DNA of 41,643 bases from Mycobacterium sp. E796 (lineage in GTDB: Bacteria > Actinomycetota > Actinomycetes > Mycobacteriales > Mycobacteriaceae), in contig NZ_LZKK01000184.1 of NCBI RefSeq assembly GCF_001672815.1, positions 1 through 41,643 of the forward strand, read 5' to 3'. Both the position numbers and the translations under genes were made by a program. Each line of letters opens with the position of its first letter. Positions within the stretch are counted from its first letter, which is position 1. The notes below the pieces were generated by a model. That model did not search any database. It had not been told where the DNA came from and was given only the letters and a program-made list of their open reading frames with translations. This document shows, piece after piece, positions 17,578 through 29,147 of this stretch.

Positions 17578-19550
17578 CCGCGGAACTGGCGACGCGCCCA
17601 GTGGCCGCGCCAAACCTCTTGGCCCGCAGGGACTTCCGTCCCGCCCTCGCGGGTGCGCTGACGTCGCTGCTCGGTGCGGGCGGGGTATGGGCGGGCATGA
17701 TCGGGATGTTCGGTTCGGCGCGCGACGTGCGCATCGGGTGGTTGCTGCCGCTGTCGGGGGTGCAGCTGGGCCTCGACCCGCTCGGCGGGTTCTTCATGGC
17801 GCTCGTTGGGGCGGTCGCCGTCGTCGTCGGGCCGTACACGATCGGTTATGCGCGCCGCGAGCATCTCGGCGGGACGGCACTGGTGGTTTTTCCGCTGTTC
17901 GTCGCGGCGATGCTGTTGGTACCGGCGGCGGCGTCGGTCACCAGCTTCCTGTTGGCATGGGAACTGATGGCGCTCGCGTCGCTGGTGTTGGTGCTGGCCG
18001 AACACAGTCGCCCGCAGGTTCGTTCGGCCGCATTTGCGTACGCGGTGATGACCCAGTTGGGGTTCGTCGCGATCCTGGTCGGGCTCATGGTGCTGTCCGC
18101 GGCCGGCGGCGCCGACCGGTTCGCCGACCTGCACCGCATCCCGCAGGGCGCGCGCACCGCGGTATTCGTCTTGACGGTGGCCGGATTCGGGTCCAAGGCC
18201 GGGCTGGTGCCGCTGCACGCCTGGTTGCCGCGCGCCCATCCCGAGGCGCCCAGCCCGGTGTCGGCGCTGATGAGCGCGGCGATGGTCAACCTCGGTGTCT
18301 ACGGCATCTGCCGCATCGACATGCAGCTGCTCGGCCCGGGTCCACGCTGGTGGGGCCTCACCCTGATGCTCGTCGGCGGGGTTTCGGCGCTCTACGGCGT
18401 GGTGCAGGCCTCGGTGGCCACGGATCTCAAACGGCTGCTTGCCTATTCGACCACCGAAAACCTCGGGTTGATCGCGCTGGCGCTGGGGGCGGCCACCCTG
18501 TTCGCCGCCGCCGGTGCGAACGGGCCGGCGACGATCGCCGCGGTCGCGGCCATGCTGCACCTGATCGCGCACGCGGCGTTCAAGAGCCTCGGGTTCCTGG
18601 CCGCGGGGTCGGTGCTGGCGGCGACTGGGCTGCGCGACCTCGACCGGCTGGGCGGTCTGGCCCGGCGGATGCCGGCGACCACCACCCTGTTCGGGGTGGC
18701 GGCGCTCGGGGCGTGCGGGCTGCCGCTGGGCGCCGGCTTCGTCAGCGAGTGGCTGCTGGTCCAGTCGCTGATTCACACGGCCCCACAACACGTCACGGCG
18801 TTGGCGCTGACCACGCCGCTGGCGGTGGGCGCCGTCGCGCTCACCACGGGCCTGGGCGTGGCCGCGATGGTCAAGGCGTTCGGGATCGGATTCCTGGCCC
18901 GGCCGCGCTCGGCGCGGGCCGCCGACGCTGACGAGGCGCCGGGCAGCATGCTGGCGGGGATGGCGGTCGCGGCGGTCGCCTGTGTAGTGCTCGCCGTGGC
19001 GCCCTCGGTCGTCGCGCCCGCGCTGCGCCGGACGGTCGCCGCATTGCCCGCGGCGCGGGCGGTGCAATTCACCGACCTCGGCGCCGTGGTGCGACTCCCG
19101 GGGCTGCAGGGATCGATTGCGCCCGGCGTGATCGCCGCCGGTGTCGTCGTGGCCGCGCTAACCGTCGCCGTGCTGGCTCGGTGGCGCCGGACGCAGCGCC
19201 CCCAACCCGCCACGTTGCCGCTATGGGCTTGTGGCGCGGAGGATCTCACGTCACGCATGCAGTACACCGCCACCTCCTTCGCCGAGCCGCTGCAGCGCGT
19301 CTTCGACGACGTCTTGCGCCCGGACACCAACATCGAAGTCGTGCCCAACGCCGGGTCGCGGTACCTGGCCGACAAGATCACCTATCGCAGCAGCATCGGC
19401 GATGCCATCGAGGAGCGCTTCTACATGCCGGTGGTCCGCGCGATTTCGGCGGCGGCGGTGTTGGTGCGGCGCGCCCACACCGGCAGCGTGCACCTGTACC
19501 TGGCCTACGGTGCCCTGGGCGTCCTGACCGTGTTGGTGGTCGCCCGATGA
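17574..19550 (+). CDS. HyfB-like antiporter subunit (Rv0083-like)
   Basis: The 658-aa protein is a proton-antiporter-like membrane subunit of the NuoL/HyfB type with many transmembrane helices. The core has LVPLHAWLPRAHPEAPSPVSALMSAAMV with the conserved charged residues, and DLKRLLAYSTTENLGL. HyfB-type extra helices and a C-terminal tail (RSSIGDAIEERFYMPVVRAI) follow. It would pump ions when driven by electron flow in the peripheral arm. GTG 17574 overlaps the NuoB-like gene and the stop overlaps hycD, both by 4 bp. Confidence 0.93.
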   Translation: MTAELATRPVAAPNLLARRDFRPALAGALTSLLGAGGVWAGMIGMFGSARDVRIGWLLPLSGVQLGLDPLGGFFMALVGAVAVVVGPYTIGYARREHLGGTALVVFPLFVAAMLLVPAAASVTSFLLAWELMALASLVLVLAEHSRPQVRSAAFAYAVMTQLGFVAILVGLMVLSAAGGADRFADLHRIPQGARTAVFVLTVAGFGSKAGLVPLHAWLPRAHPEAPSPVSALMSAAMVNLGVYGICRIDMQLLGPGPRWWGLTLMLVGGVSALYGVVQASVATDLKRLLAYSTTENLGLIALALGAATLFAAAGANGPATIAAVAAMLHLIAHAAFKSLGFLAAGSVLAATGLRDLDRLGGLARRMPATTTLFGVAALGACGLPLGAGFVSEWLLVQSLIHTAPQHVTALALTTPLAVGAVALTTGLGVAAMVKAFGIGFLARPRSARAADADEAPGSMLAGMAVAAVACVVLAVAPSVVAPALRRTVAALPAARAVQFTDLGAVVRLPGLQGSIAPGVIAAGVVVAALTVAVLARWRRTQRPQPATLPLWACGAEDLTSRMQYTATSFAEPLQRVFDDVLRPDTNIEVVPNAGSRYLADKITYRSSIGDAIEERFYMPVVRAISAAAVLVRRAHTGSVHLYLAYGALGVLTVLVVAR

Positions 19551-20506
19551 ACGTCTGGTCCTACCTCGCCGGCGCCGCGCAGATCGGCGGTGTGATGGCC
19601 GGGGCGCCGCTGGTGGTCGGCCTAACGCGCCAGGTGCGGGCGCGCTGGGAGGGCCGCGTCGGGGGCGGCCTCCTGCAGCCCTGGCGGGACATCGTCAAAC
19701 AGCTTGGCAAGCAACAGGTCACGCCGCGCGGGACGACGGTGGTGTTCGCGGTCGCGCCCGCGGTCGTGGCCGGGTCCGCGTTGCTGATCGCCGCGATCGC
19801 GCCGCTGGTCGCCACCGGCTCGCCGCTCGACACCAGCGCCGACTTGTTCGCCGTCGTCGGGCTGCTGTTCGTGGGCACCGTCGCGCTGACCCTGGCAGGC
19901 ATTGACACCGGCACCTCGTTCGGCGGCATGGGCGCCAGCCGCGAGATCACCATCGCCGCCCTGGTCGAGCCCACCATCCTGCTGGCGGTCTTCGCCCTGT
20001 CGATGCCGGCGGGGTCGGCCAATCTCGGTGCCCTGGTGGAACATACGATCGCCCATCCCGGGCAGGTGGTGTCGCTGGCCGCGGTGCTGGCGTTCGCCGC
20101 GCTGGTGATCGTCATCGTCGCCGAGACCGGCCGGCTGCCGGTGGACAATCCGGCGACCCACCTCGAGCTGACGATGGTCCACGAGGCGATGATCCTCGAA
20201 TACGCCGGGCCGCGGCTGGCGCTGGTCGAGTGGGCGGCCGGTATGCGACTCACCGTGCTCTTGGCACTGCTGGCGAACCTGTTCGCGCCGTGGGGCATCG
20301 CCGGCGCCCAGCCCACCGCGCTGGCCGTCCTCGCCGGCCTGGCGGCGGTGGTGGCCAAGGTCGCGGTGCTCGCAGGGCTGCTGGCCACCGTCGAGGTATT
20401 CGTCGCGAAGCTGCGGCTGTTCCGTGTCCCCGAGTTGCTTTCCGGGTCGTTCCTGCTGGCATTGCTCGCGGTGGTCGCCGCCAACTTCTTCGCGGTGCCG
20501 GCATGA
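19547..20506 (+). CDS. hycD: HycD/NuoH-like membrane subunit
   Basis: The 319-aa protein is the NuoH-type subunit that joins membrane and peripheral arms. It shows [31 protein letters not shown] and the conserved acidic loop [24 protein letters not shown]. About eight hydrophobic segments are visible. The ATG at 19547 overlaps the stop of the previous gene (ATGA), and the stop overlaps the next start in the same way. The frame is open further upstream, but family length and coupling fix this start. It corresponds to Rv0084. Confidence 0.94.
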   Translation: MNVWSYLAGAAQIGGVMAGAPLVVGLTRQVRARWEGRVGGGLLQPWRDIVKQLGKQQVTPRGTTVVFAVAPAVVAGSALLIAAIAPLVATGSPLDTSADLFAVVGLLFVGTVALTLAGIDTGTSFGGMGASREITIAALVEPTILLAVFALSMPAGSANLGALVEHTIAHPGQVVSLAAVLAFAALVIVIVAETGRLPVDNPATHLELTMVHEAMILEYAGPRLALVEWAAGMRLTVLLALLANLFAPWGIAGAQPTALAVLAGLAAVVAKVAVLAGLLATVEVFVAKLRLFRVPELLSGSFLLALLAVVAANFFAVPA

Positions 20507-21165
20507 CGTCCGATACCTTTGCGGTTCTCGTTGACCTCGCCGCCGGCGGACTGCTCCTGGGTGCTGTGCTGATCGTGTGGCGCCGCGACCTGGTCGCCAT
20601 CGTCCGGCTGCTGGCGATGCAGGGCGCAGCACTGGCGGCCATCCCCGTGCTGCGCGGAATGTACGACGGCGACGGCGCGCTGATCGGTGTCGGCATCGCG
20701 GTTTTCGTGTTGCGCGCCGTGGTGTTGCCGCGACTGCTGGCCCGCGCCGTCGGGTCCGGACCGCAAGCGCATCGCGAAGCCACCCCGCTGGTGAACACCG
20801 CCACGTCACTGCTGATAACTGCCGCGCTGACGCTGGCCGCCTTCGCGGCCACCCGGCCGCTGGTGAATTTGCAGCCGGCGGCCACGACGACCGCCGTCCC
20901 GGCCGCCACCGCGGTCGTCCTCATCGCGCTGCTCGTGATGGTGACGCGGCGCCATGCGGTCTCGCAGGCGGCGGGATTCCTGATGCTGGACAACGGAATC
21001 GCCGCCACCGCGTTCTTGCTCACGGCCGGGGTGCCCATGATCGTCGAGCTCGGCGCGTCGCTGGACGTGCTCTTCGCGGTCATCGTGATCGGCGTGCTGA
21101 CCGGTCGGCTGTCTCGTGCGTTCGGGGGCGCCGACCTGGACCGGCTGCAGGAGCTACACGACTGA
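20503..21165 (+). CDS. hycP: HyfE/HycP-like membrane subunit
   Basis: The 220-aa hydrophobic protein resembles HyfE, the NuoK-like subunit of hydrogenase-4 complexes, and has the length of M. tuberculosis HycP (Rv0085). Several membrane helices are seen, with [18 protein letters not shown] in a loop and [20 protein letters not shown] in the conserved helix that carries an acidic residue. ATG 20503 overlaps hycD by 4 bp; its stop shares one base with the next start (TGATG). The function is inferred from the complex. Confidence 0.9.
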   Translation: MTSDTFAVLVDLAAGGLLLGAVLIVWRRDLVAIVRLLAMQGAALAAIPVLRGMYDGDGALIGVGIAVFVLRAVVLPRLLARAVGSGPQAHREATPLVNTATSLLITAALTLAAFAATRPLVNLQPAATTTAVPAATAVVLIALLVMVTRRHAVSQAAGFLMLDNGIAATAFLLTAGVPMIVELGASLDVLFAVIVIGVLTGRLSRAFGGADLDRLQELHD

Positions 21166-22634
21166 TGACCACTCTGCTGCTCACCGCGATCCTCGCGCCG
21201 GTCGGTGCTTCGGTTGTCACACTGATCGCCGGGTGGCGCCGGGCGACGGCGACGCTGATCGCCTTGTCGGCGATAACGGTGCTCGGATGCGGTGCGGCGC
21301 TGGGGTTCCGGGTCGGATCGGTGACGCAGTTGGCGCTGGGCGGATTGCTGCGCGTTGACGCGCTCACCGTCACCATGCTGATCGTCATCGGAATCGTTGC
21401 CGCGCTGGCCACCTGGGCAAGCATCGGATACCTCGACACCGAGCTCGCGCACGGCCACACCGACGCGCGCGGCGCCCGAATCTACGGCGCCCTGACGTCG
21501 GCCTTCCTCGCGGCGATGGTGGTGGCGGTGTGCGCCAACAACATCGGGGTCATCTGGATCGCCGTCGAAGCCACCACCGTGATCACCGCCTTCCTGGTCG
21601 GGCACCGCCGCACCCGCGGCGCACTGGAGGCGACGTGGAAGTACGTCGTGATCTGCTCGGTCGGCATCGCGGTTGCCTTCCTCGGCACGGTGCTGCTGTA
21701 CTACGCGGCCGAGCACGCCGGCGCGCCGGCCGCGGCCGCGCTGAACCTCGACGTGCTGGTGGCGCATGCCGGCACGCTGAATCCCCACATCGCCCGGCTC
21801 GCGGGCGGGTTGCTGCTCATCGGCTACGGCGCGAAGGTCGGGCTGTTTCCTTTCCACACCTGGTTGGCCGACGCGCACAGCCAGGCCCCGGCCCCGGTTT
21901 CCGCGTTGATGAGCGGGGTGCTGCTGTCGGTGGCCTTCTCGGTGCTGATCCGACTCAAGCCGATCATCGACGCGGCCACCGGGCCCACCTTCATGCGGTC
22001 CTGGCTGCTGGTGATCGGGTTGGCCACGCTGGTGGTGGCGGCCCTGATGCTGACGGTGACCCCCGACCTCAAGCGCATGCTCGCCTACTCCTCGATGGAG
22101 AACATGGGCCTGATCGCGATCGCCGCGGCCGCGGGGACCACGCTGGCCATCGCCGCGCTGCTGCTGCATGTGCTGGCCCACGGAATCGGCAAGACAGTCC
22201 TCTTCCTGGCGAGCGGCCAGCTGCAGGCCGCGCACCGCTCCACGGCGATCGCCGACATGAGCGCCGTGCTGCGGCGCTCCCGGCTGGTCGGTGTAGCGCT
22301 TGCGGTCGGTGTGGTCGTGCTGCTCGGACTGCCGCCGTTTGCGATGTTCGCCAGCGAGTTGGCCATTGTGCGCTCGCTCGCCGACGCCAGGCTCACGTGG
22401 GCCATCGGGGCGGGCCTGCTGCTGGTCGCGATCGCCTTCGCCGCGCTGGCGCGCAACTTCGGCCGAGTCCTCCTGGGGGACAGCCGCGCTGACGCGCCGG
22501 AGATCAAGGTGCCGCGGACGGTCGCGGCGGCGTTGGTCATCGGGGTCGCCGCGTCGGCGGTGCTCGGTGTCACCGCGGGCCCGCTCACCGGCTTGTTCAC
22601 CACCGCCGCCAGCGAGGTCGGGGCCCCGCGATGA
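21165..22634 (+). CDS. hycQ: HyfF/HycQ-like antiporter subunit
   Basis: The 489-aa protein is a second antiporter-type subunit (NuoN/HyfF-like). It shows GYGAKVGLFPFHTWLADAHSQAPAPVSALMSGVL, carrying the conserved lysine and histidine, and DLKRMLAYSSMENMGLIAI. About 13 hydrophobic segments are visible. With the HyfB-like protein the complex has two pumping modules. It corresponds to Rv0086. ATG 21165 overlaps hycP by one base and the stop overlaps hycE by 4 bp. Confidence 0.93.
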   Translation: MTTLLLTAILAPVGASVVTLIAGWRRATATLIALSAITVLGCGAALGFRVGSVTQLALGGLLRVDALTVTMLIVIGIVAALATWASIGYLDTELAHGHTDARGARIYGALTSAFLAAMVVAVCANNIGVIWIAVEATTVITAFLVGHRRTRGALEATWKYVVICSVGIAVAFLGTVLLYYAAEHAGAPAAAALNLDVLVAHAGTLNPHIARLAGGLLLIGYGAKVGLFPFHTWLADAHSQAPAPVSALMSGVLLSVAFSVLIRLKPIIDAATGPTFMRSWLLVIGLATLVVAALMLTVTPDLKRMLAYSSMENMGLIAIAAAAGTTLAIAALLLHVLAHGIGKTVLFLASGQLQAAHRSTAIADMSAVLRRSRLVGVALAVGVVVLLGLPPFAMFASELAIVRSLADARLTWAIGAGLLLVAIAFAALARNFGRVLLGDSRADAPEIKVPRTVAAALVIGVAASAVLGVTAGPLTGLFTTAASEVGAPR

Positions 22635-24109
22635 GCCGTGACTGGGTGCGTCACCGGGTGTCCCAGCCCAGCCTGGCGGAGACGGCGGAAATACTGTTGG
22701 ACAAGGGCTTTCGTCTTGCCCTGACGGCCGCCCACGACGACGGCGGCGCCTTTCGCGTCGTTTATCTCTTCCTGGCCGGCTGGCCCGATCGCCGGGTTGA
22801 GCTGGAATGCGTTGTGCCGAAGGATAATCCGGAGATCAGGTCGCTGGCGTATGTGTCGTTTGTGGCCGGCCGGTTCGAGCGCGAGATAGCGGACCTGTAC
22901 GGAATCCGGCCGGTCGGGCATCCCAAGCCGCGACGGCTGGTGCGCCACGCCCATTGGCCGGAGGAGTGGTATCCGATGCGCAGCGCGGCGCCGGCCGCCC
23001 CCAGATTCGATGGCAGCGGCCATTTTCCGTTCGTCACCGTCGAGGGGCCGGGGGTGTACGAGATCCCGGTGGGTCCCGTGCACGCGGGGTTGATCGAGCC
23101 CGGCCACTTCCGCTTCTCCGTCGCCGGCGAAACCGTGCTGCGGCTCAAGGCCCGATTGTGGTTCGTCCACCGCGGCCTGGAAAAGCTCTTCGAGGGCCGC
23201 CCCAGCGGCGGCGCGGTCGACTTGGCCGAACGCGTCAGCGGCGACACCTCCGTCGCGCATGCGCTCGCCCACTGTCTCGCCGTCGAGGATGCGCTCGGGA
23301 TTGAACTTCCCGACGAGGCGCACCGACTGCGGGCGCTGCTGGTCGAGCTCGAACGGCTGTACAACCACGCCGCCGACCTGGGCGCGCTGGCCAACGACGT
23401 CGGGTTCGGCATCGCCAACGCGCACGCGCAACGCGTGCGCGAAGAGCTGTTGCGACTGAACGCGACCGTCGCCGGACATCGGCTGCTGCGCGGCGCCATC
23501 CGCCCGGGCGCGGTCGCGCTGCGGGCGCTGCCGGATGTCGCCGCGTTGCGCCGGATCGCAGCGGACGTCGCCGAGATCGCGGAGCTGACGCTGCACAACG
23601 CCGTGGTGTACGACCGGTTCGCCGGGACGGCGGTCCTGAGCAAGGAAGACGCCGAGGCCCTCGGGTGCCTGGGCTACGTGGCGCGTGCCAGCGGTATGCG
23701 CACCGACGCGCGAATCGAGCACCCCACCACCGCGCTGCCCGTTACCGAGATCGGCGCCGCCACGGGTGACGTGCTGGCCCGCTACACGGTGCGGCGTGAC
23801 GAATTCGCGGCGACCGTCGAGCTGGCGTGTCATCTGACTGAGTCGCACGGTGGCCCAATCGAATACGTCGAGGTCCCGCCCGCCTCGCACGGGCACCGCA
23901 GTGGCATCGGCATCGTCGAGGGCTGGCGCGGCACCGTCGTGCACCGCGTCGAAACCGACGCCGCCGACCGGATCACGCGCGCGAAGATCGTCGACCCGTC
24001 CTGGTTCAACTGGCCCGCGCTGCCGGTCGCGATGGCAGACACCATCGTCCCGGACTTCCCGCTCGTCAACAAGAGCTTCAATCAGTCCTACGCGGGCAAT
24101 GACCTCTAG
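22631..24109 (+). CDS. hycE: HycE-like fused NuoC/NuoD large subunit lacking all Ni-Fe ligands
   Basis: The 492-aa product fuses a NuoC-like domain (about 1-115, with FVAGRFEREIADLYGIRPVGHPKPRRL) to a NuoD/hydrogenase large-subunit domain. In true [NiFe] hydrogenases two C-x2-C pairs hold the metal. Here the first reads S203-G-D-T206 (ERVSGDTSVAH) and the second S486-Y-A-G489 (NKSFNQSYAGND), so all four ligands are gone. It is therefore not expected to make or use hydrogen. It may pass electrons to a quinone, as complex I does, or act on another substrate. It corresponds to Rv0087. It is the last gene of the operon; its stop shares CTAG with the convergent mutY stop. Confidence 0.93.
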   Translation: MSRDWVRHRVSQPSLAETAEILLDKGFRLALTAAHDDGGAFRVVYLFLAGWPDRRVELECVVPKDNPEIRSLAYVSFVAGRFEREIADLYGIRPVGHPKPRRLVRHAHWPEEWYPMRSAAPAAPRFDGSGHFPFVTVEGPGVYEIPVGPVHAGLIEPGHFRFSVAGETVLRLKARLWFVHRGLEKLFEGRPSGGAVDLAERVSGDTSVAHALAHCLAVEDALGIELPDEAHRLRALLVELERLYNHAADLGALANDVGFGIANAHAQRVREELLRLNATVAGHRLLRGAIRPGAVALRALPDVAALRRIAADVAEIAELTLHNAVVYDRFAGTAVLSKEDAEALGCLGYVARASGMRTDARIEHPTTALPVTEIGAATGDVLARYTVRRDEFAATVELACHLTESHGGPIEYVEVPPASHGHRSGIGIVEGWRGTVVHRVETDAADRITRAKIVDPSWFNWPALPVAMADTIVPDFPLVNKSFNQSYAGNDL

Positions 24110-24993
24110 CCCTCGCCCAGCAGCGCGAACCGGCCGTCGGCCGTCCGCGTCACCAGTCCGTCGGCAAGCAGCGAATCCAGCGCCCGGTCACGCTGCTGCG
24201 TGTCGCTCAGCCAGGCCACGTCGAGTTCCGCCCGGGTGACGGGAGAATCCCTGGCGCGCAACACGTCCAGCAAGCGTCCGCGCACCTGGCGGTCGGTTCC
24301 CGCATAGGTCTGGACGCGGCGGGCCTGCCCTTGGGCCGGGGGATAGCCGGCGCGCCGCCAAGCGCACTCGCCAAGTGGGCACAACCCGCAGCGCGGGGAC
24401 CGGGCGGTGCACACGATCGCGCCCAATTCCATCAGCGCCACCGAAAACGTCGGCGCCCGTTCGTCATCGGGCAGCAATGCCGAGACGTCCGCGTGGTCGC
24501 GCGCCGCGGACGGCGGCCCGGAGTCGGCCAGGCCGTGCACGGCGCGGGCGATCACCCGCCGCACGTTGGTGTCCACCACCGGCACCGGCCGACGGTAGGC
24601 GAAGCACGCGACGGCGCGCGCGGTGTAGCTGCCGATTCCGGGAAGCGTGACCAGGACGTCGATGTCGTCGGGAACCACGTCGCCGTGGTCGCGCGCGATG
24701 ACGGTGGCGCATTCGTGCAAGTTCTTGGCGCGCCTCGGGTAGCCGAGCTTGCCCCACGCGCGCAGCACGTCGGCCGCCGTGGCCGACGCGGTCGCCGACG
24801 CGGTGGGCCAGCGCCGCACCCAGTCCGGCCAGATCGACAGCACCCGGGTCACCGGTGTCTGCTGCAGCATGAACTCGCTGACCAGGATCTGCCACGCGGT
24901 GACATCCGGCTCCCGCCAAGGCAAGTCACGGCGGAACCGCTCATACCAATCGATGAGCTCGCTCGGGCTGACGTTCATGTGCGGGTGCGGCAT
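24106..24993 (-). CDS. mutY: MutY, adenine DNA glycosylase
   Basis: MutY removes adenine mispaired with 8-oxoguanine. The 295-aa product has the catalytic glutamate in SEFMLQQT (Glu40), the helix-hairpin-helix LPGIGSYTA and the catalytic aspartate in PVVDTNVRR. Its iron-sulfur loop is CTARSPRCGLCPLGEC, spaced C-x6-C-x2-C-x4-C, one residue shorter in the last gap than the E. coli enzyme. The ATG at 24993 (MPHPHMNVSPSEL) is my choice. ATGs at 25005 and 24978 are possible, and the first would overlap the divergent canB start. Confidence 0.95.
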   Translation of the reverse strand: MPHPHMNVSPSELIDWYERFRRDLPWREPDVTAWQILVSEFMLQQTPVTRVLSIWPDWVRRWPTASATASATAADVLRAWGKLGYPRRAKNLHECATVIARDHGDVVPDDIDVLVTLPGIGSYTARAVACFAYRRPVPVVDTNVRRVIARAVHGLADSGPPSAARDHADVSALLPDDERAPTFSVALMELGAIVCTARSPRCGLCPLGECAWRRAGYPPAQGQARRVQTYAGTDRQVRGRLLDVLRARDSPVTRAELDVAWLSDTQQRDRALDSLLADGLVTRTADGRFALLGEG

Positions 24994-25003
24994 GATATGG
25001 GCC

Positions 25004-25621
25004 ATGCCGAACACCAGCCCGATAACCGCGTGGAAAGCACTCAAAGAGGGTAACGAGCGATTCGTTGCCGGCAAGCCGCAGCATCCCAGCCAAAGCGTCG
25101 ATCACCGGGCCAGCCTGGCCGCCGGTCAAAAGCCCACCGCGGTCGTGTTCGGCTGTTCGGACAGCCGGGTGGCCGCCGAGCTCATCTTCGACCAGGGTTT
25201 GGGCGACATGTTCGTGGTGCGCACGGCCGGGCAGGTCATCGACTCGGCGGTGCTGGGCTCCATCGAGTTTGCGGTGACGGTGCTCGACGTGCCGCTCATC
25301 GTCGTCCTCGGCCACAACAGCTGCGGCGCCGTCAAGGCGGCCCTAGCGGCGATTCAGGACGGCGCAATACCCCCAGGTTTCGTGCGCGACGTGGTGGAGC
25401 GGGTTGCGCCGTCGATCCTGATGGGCCGACGCGACGGGCTGGCCCGCGTCGACGAGTTCGAGGAACGGCACGTGAAAGAGACGCTCGCACAACTCGTCGC
25501 GCGTTCCTCGGCCATCGCCGAGCGGGTGGCCGCGGGCACGGTGGGCATCGCGGGCGTCACCTATCACCTCGCCGACGGCAAGGCGGCGCTGGTCGACCAT
25601 GTCGGCGATATCGGCGAATAA
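25004..25621 (+). CDS. canB: Beta-class carbonic anhydrase
   Basis: The enzyme interconverts CO2 and bicarbonate. The 205-aa product keeps the zinc and dyad residues of beta enzymes: Cys51 and Asp53 in GCSDSR, and His104 and Cys107 in GHNSCGAV. It starts MPNTSPITAWKALKEGNERFVAG, as in Rv3588c. The ATG at 25004 has no ribosome site. CATGAT seven bases upstream may be a -10, so the message could be leaderless. It is divergent from mutY with start codons 11 bp apart, so the two promoters overlap each other's coding sequence. Confidence 0.96.
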   Translation: MPNTSPITAWKALKEGNERFVAGKPQHPSQSVDHRASLAAGQKPTAVVFGCSDSRVAAELIFDQGLGDMFVVRTAGQVIDSAVLGSIEFAVTVLDVPLIVVLGHNSCGAVKAALAAIQDGAIPPGFVRDVVERVAPSILMGRRDGLARVDEFEERHVKETLAQLVARSSAIAERVAAGTVGIAGVTYHLADGKAALVDHVGDIGE

Positions 25622-25815
25622 CCGCCGGATTCCGCGACCCGCCAGCTTGGCGCCGTCGAGTGTGCGCTGGCGGTGGCGTGACTCGGCGTGTCGTCACCCT
25701 GGCCGCACACGCAACGCCCAGGGCGCACGCTGAAAGGCGCCCACTAGCACGGCGGTCGGCCAGCAAACATCGCGACACGCCGGGCCGGATATAACAAATC
25801 GGCGTGACCTGGGCC
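25622..25815. other. Intergenic stretch after canB with inverted-repeat arms
   Basis: No gene is convincing in this stretch. GTGTGCG at 25660-25666 and CGCACAC at 25704-25710 are complementary and could form a long hairpin downstream of canB, but there is no T-tract. Nothing else is recognised. Confidence 0.3.
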
Positions 25816-25828
25816 TACGGTGTGATCG
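25816..25828 (+). promoter_or_regulatory. Leaderless promoter of the Rv3587c-like gene
   Basis: TACGGT at 25816-25821 is followed by six bases and GTG at 25828, the standard spacing for a leaderless mycobacterial start. Confidence 0.55.
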
Positions 25829-26643
25829 TGCTGGATCTGGAACCGCGTGGCCCGCTACCCACCGAGATCTATTGGCGGCGCAGGGGCCTGGCCCTGGGCA
25901 TCGCGGTCGTCGTGATCGGGGTCGTGGTCGCCACGATCATCGCCTTTATGAGCCACAGCACCGGCGCCAAACCGGCCAGCGTGGGCAAGCCCGGGACCGC
26001 CGAGAGCAAGCCGGCCGCGCCGCCGGCCCAGGCGCCTCCCCCCGCGGGGCAGGAGGGCGTCACCCCGGTGGCGCCGCCCGGCCAGAACCCCGAGTCGCCG
26101 ACGCCCACCGCCGCGGTCCAGCCGCCGCCCGTGCTGAAGGAGGGCGATGACTGCCCCGATTCGACGCTGGCCGTCAAGGGCCTGACCAACGCGCCCCAGT
26201 ACTTCATCGGCGACCAGCCGAAGTTCACCATGGTCGTCACCAATATCGGCCTGGTTGCCTGCAAGCGCGACGTCGGGGCCGCGGTGCTGGCGGCCTACGT
26301 GTACTCGCTGGACAACAAGCGGCTGTGGTCGAACCTCGACTGCGCGCCGTCCAACGAGACCCTGGTGAAGACCTTCACGCCGGGCGAGCAGGTGACGACG
26401 GCGGTGACGTGGACCGGCATGGGGTCGGCGCCGCATTGCCCGCTGCCGCGGCCGGCGATCGGTGCGGGCACCTACAACCTCGTCGTGCAACTGGGCAACC
26501 TGCGCTCGATGCCGGTGCCGTTCATCCTGAATCAGCCGCCACCGCCGCCGGGGCCGGTGCCGGGTCAGCCGGGTCAGCCGGCCGTGGCGCCGCCGCCGGA
26601 GGGGCCGCCGGGTGCGGCCCCAGGCCCGTCTCCTGCGGGCTGA
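25828..26643 (+). CDS. Membrane-anchored, proline-rich secreted protein (Rv3587c-like)
   Basis: The 271-aa product begins MLDLEPRGPLPTEIYWRRRG, then has one membrane helix (LALGIAVVVIGVVVATIIAF, about 21-40) and a Pro/Ala-rich linker to about residue 100. An extracytoplasmic domain with cysteines follows (KEGDDCPDSTLAVKGLTNAP, VACKRDVG, NLDCAPSNETLVK, PHCPLPRPAIGAGTYNLVVQ), then a second proline-rich tail. The four cysteines suggest disulfides outside the cell. The function is unknown; it is conserved in mycobacteria. The GTG at 25828 is favoured over upstream starts by the -10 six bases before it. It is convergent with disA, with six bases between stops. Confidence 0.9.
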   Translation: MLDLEPRGPLPTEIYWRRRGLALGIAVVVIGVVVATIIAFMSHSTGAKPASVGKPGTAESKPAAPPAQAPPPAGQEGVTPVAPPGQNPESPTPTAAVQPPPVLKEGDDCPDSTLAVKGLTNAPQYFIGDQPKFTMVVTNIGLVACKRDVGAAVLAAYVYSLDNKRLWSNLDCAPSNETLVKTFTPGEQVTTAVTWTGMGSAPHCPLPRPAIGAGTYNLVVQLGNLRSMPVPFILNQPPPPPGPVPGQPGQPAVAPPPEGPPGAAPGPSPAG

Positions 26644-26649
26644 CCGAGC

Positions 26650-29147
<2,498 letters not shown>

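Noticed and set aside
17538..19067. Long minus-strand open frame opposite the HyfB-like gene
   Set aside because: Arg/Gln/His-rich composition with no motif; the plus strand carries a conserved membrane protein.
22631..24109. Calling the operon a formate hydrogenlyase or hydrogenase
   Set aside because: All four Ni-Fe cysteines are missing and no formate dehydrogenase or maturation genes are present in the window.
25557..25778. Small minus-strand gene after canB
   Set aside because: It overlaps the end of canB, has no ribosome site, and its arginine-rich sequence resembles no family.
26555..26600. Short repeats of GGTCAGCCG as a VNTR
   Set aside because: They encode the Gly-Gln-Pro repeats of the proline-rich tail and are too short to stand out.
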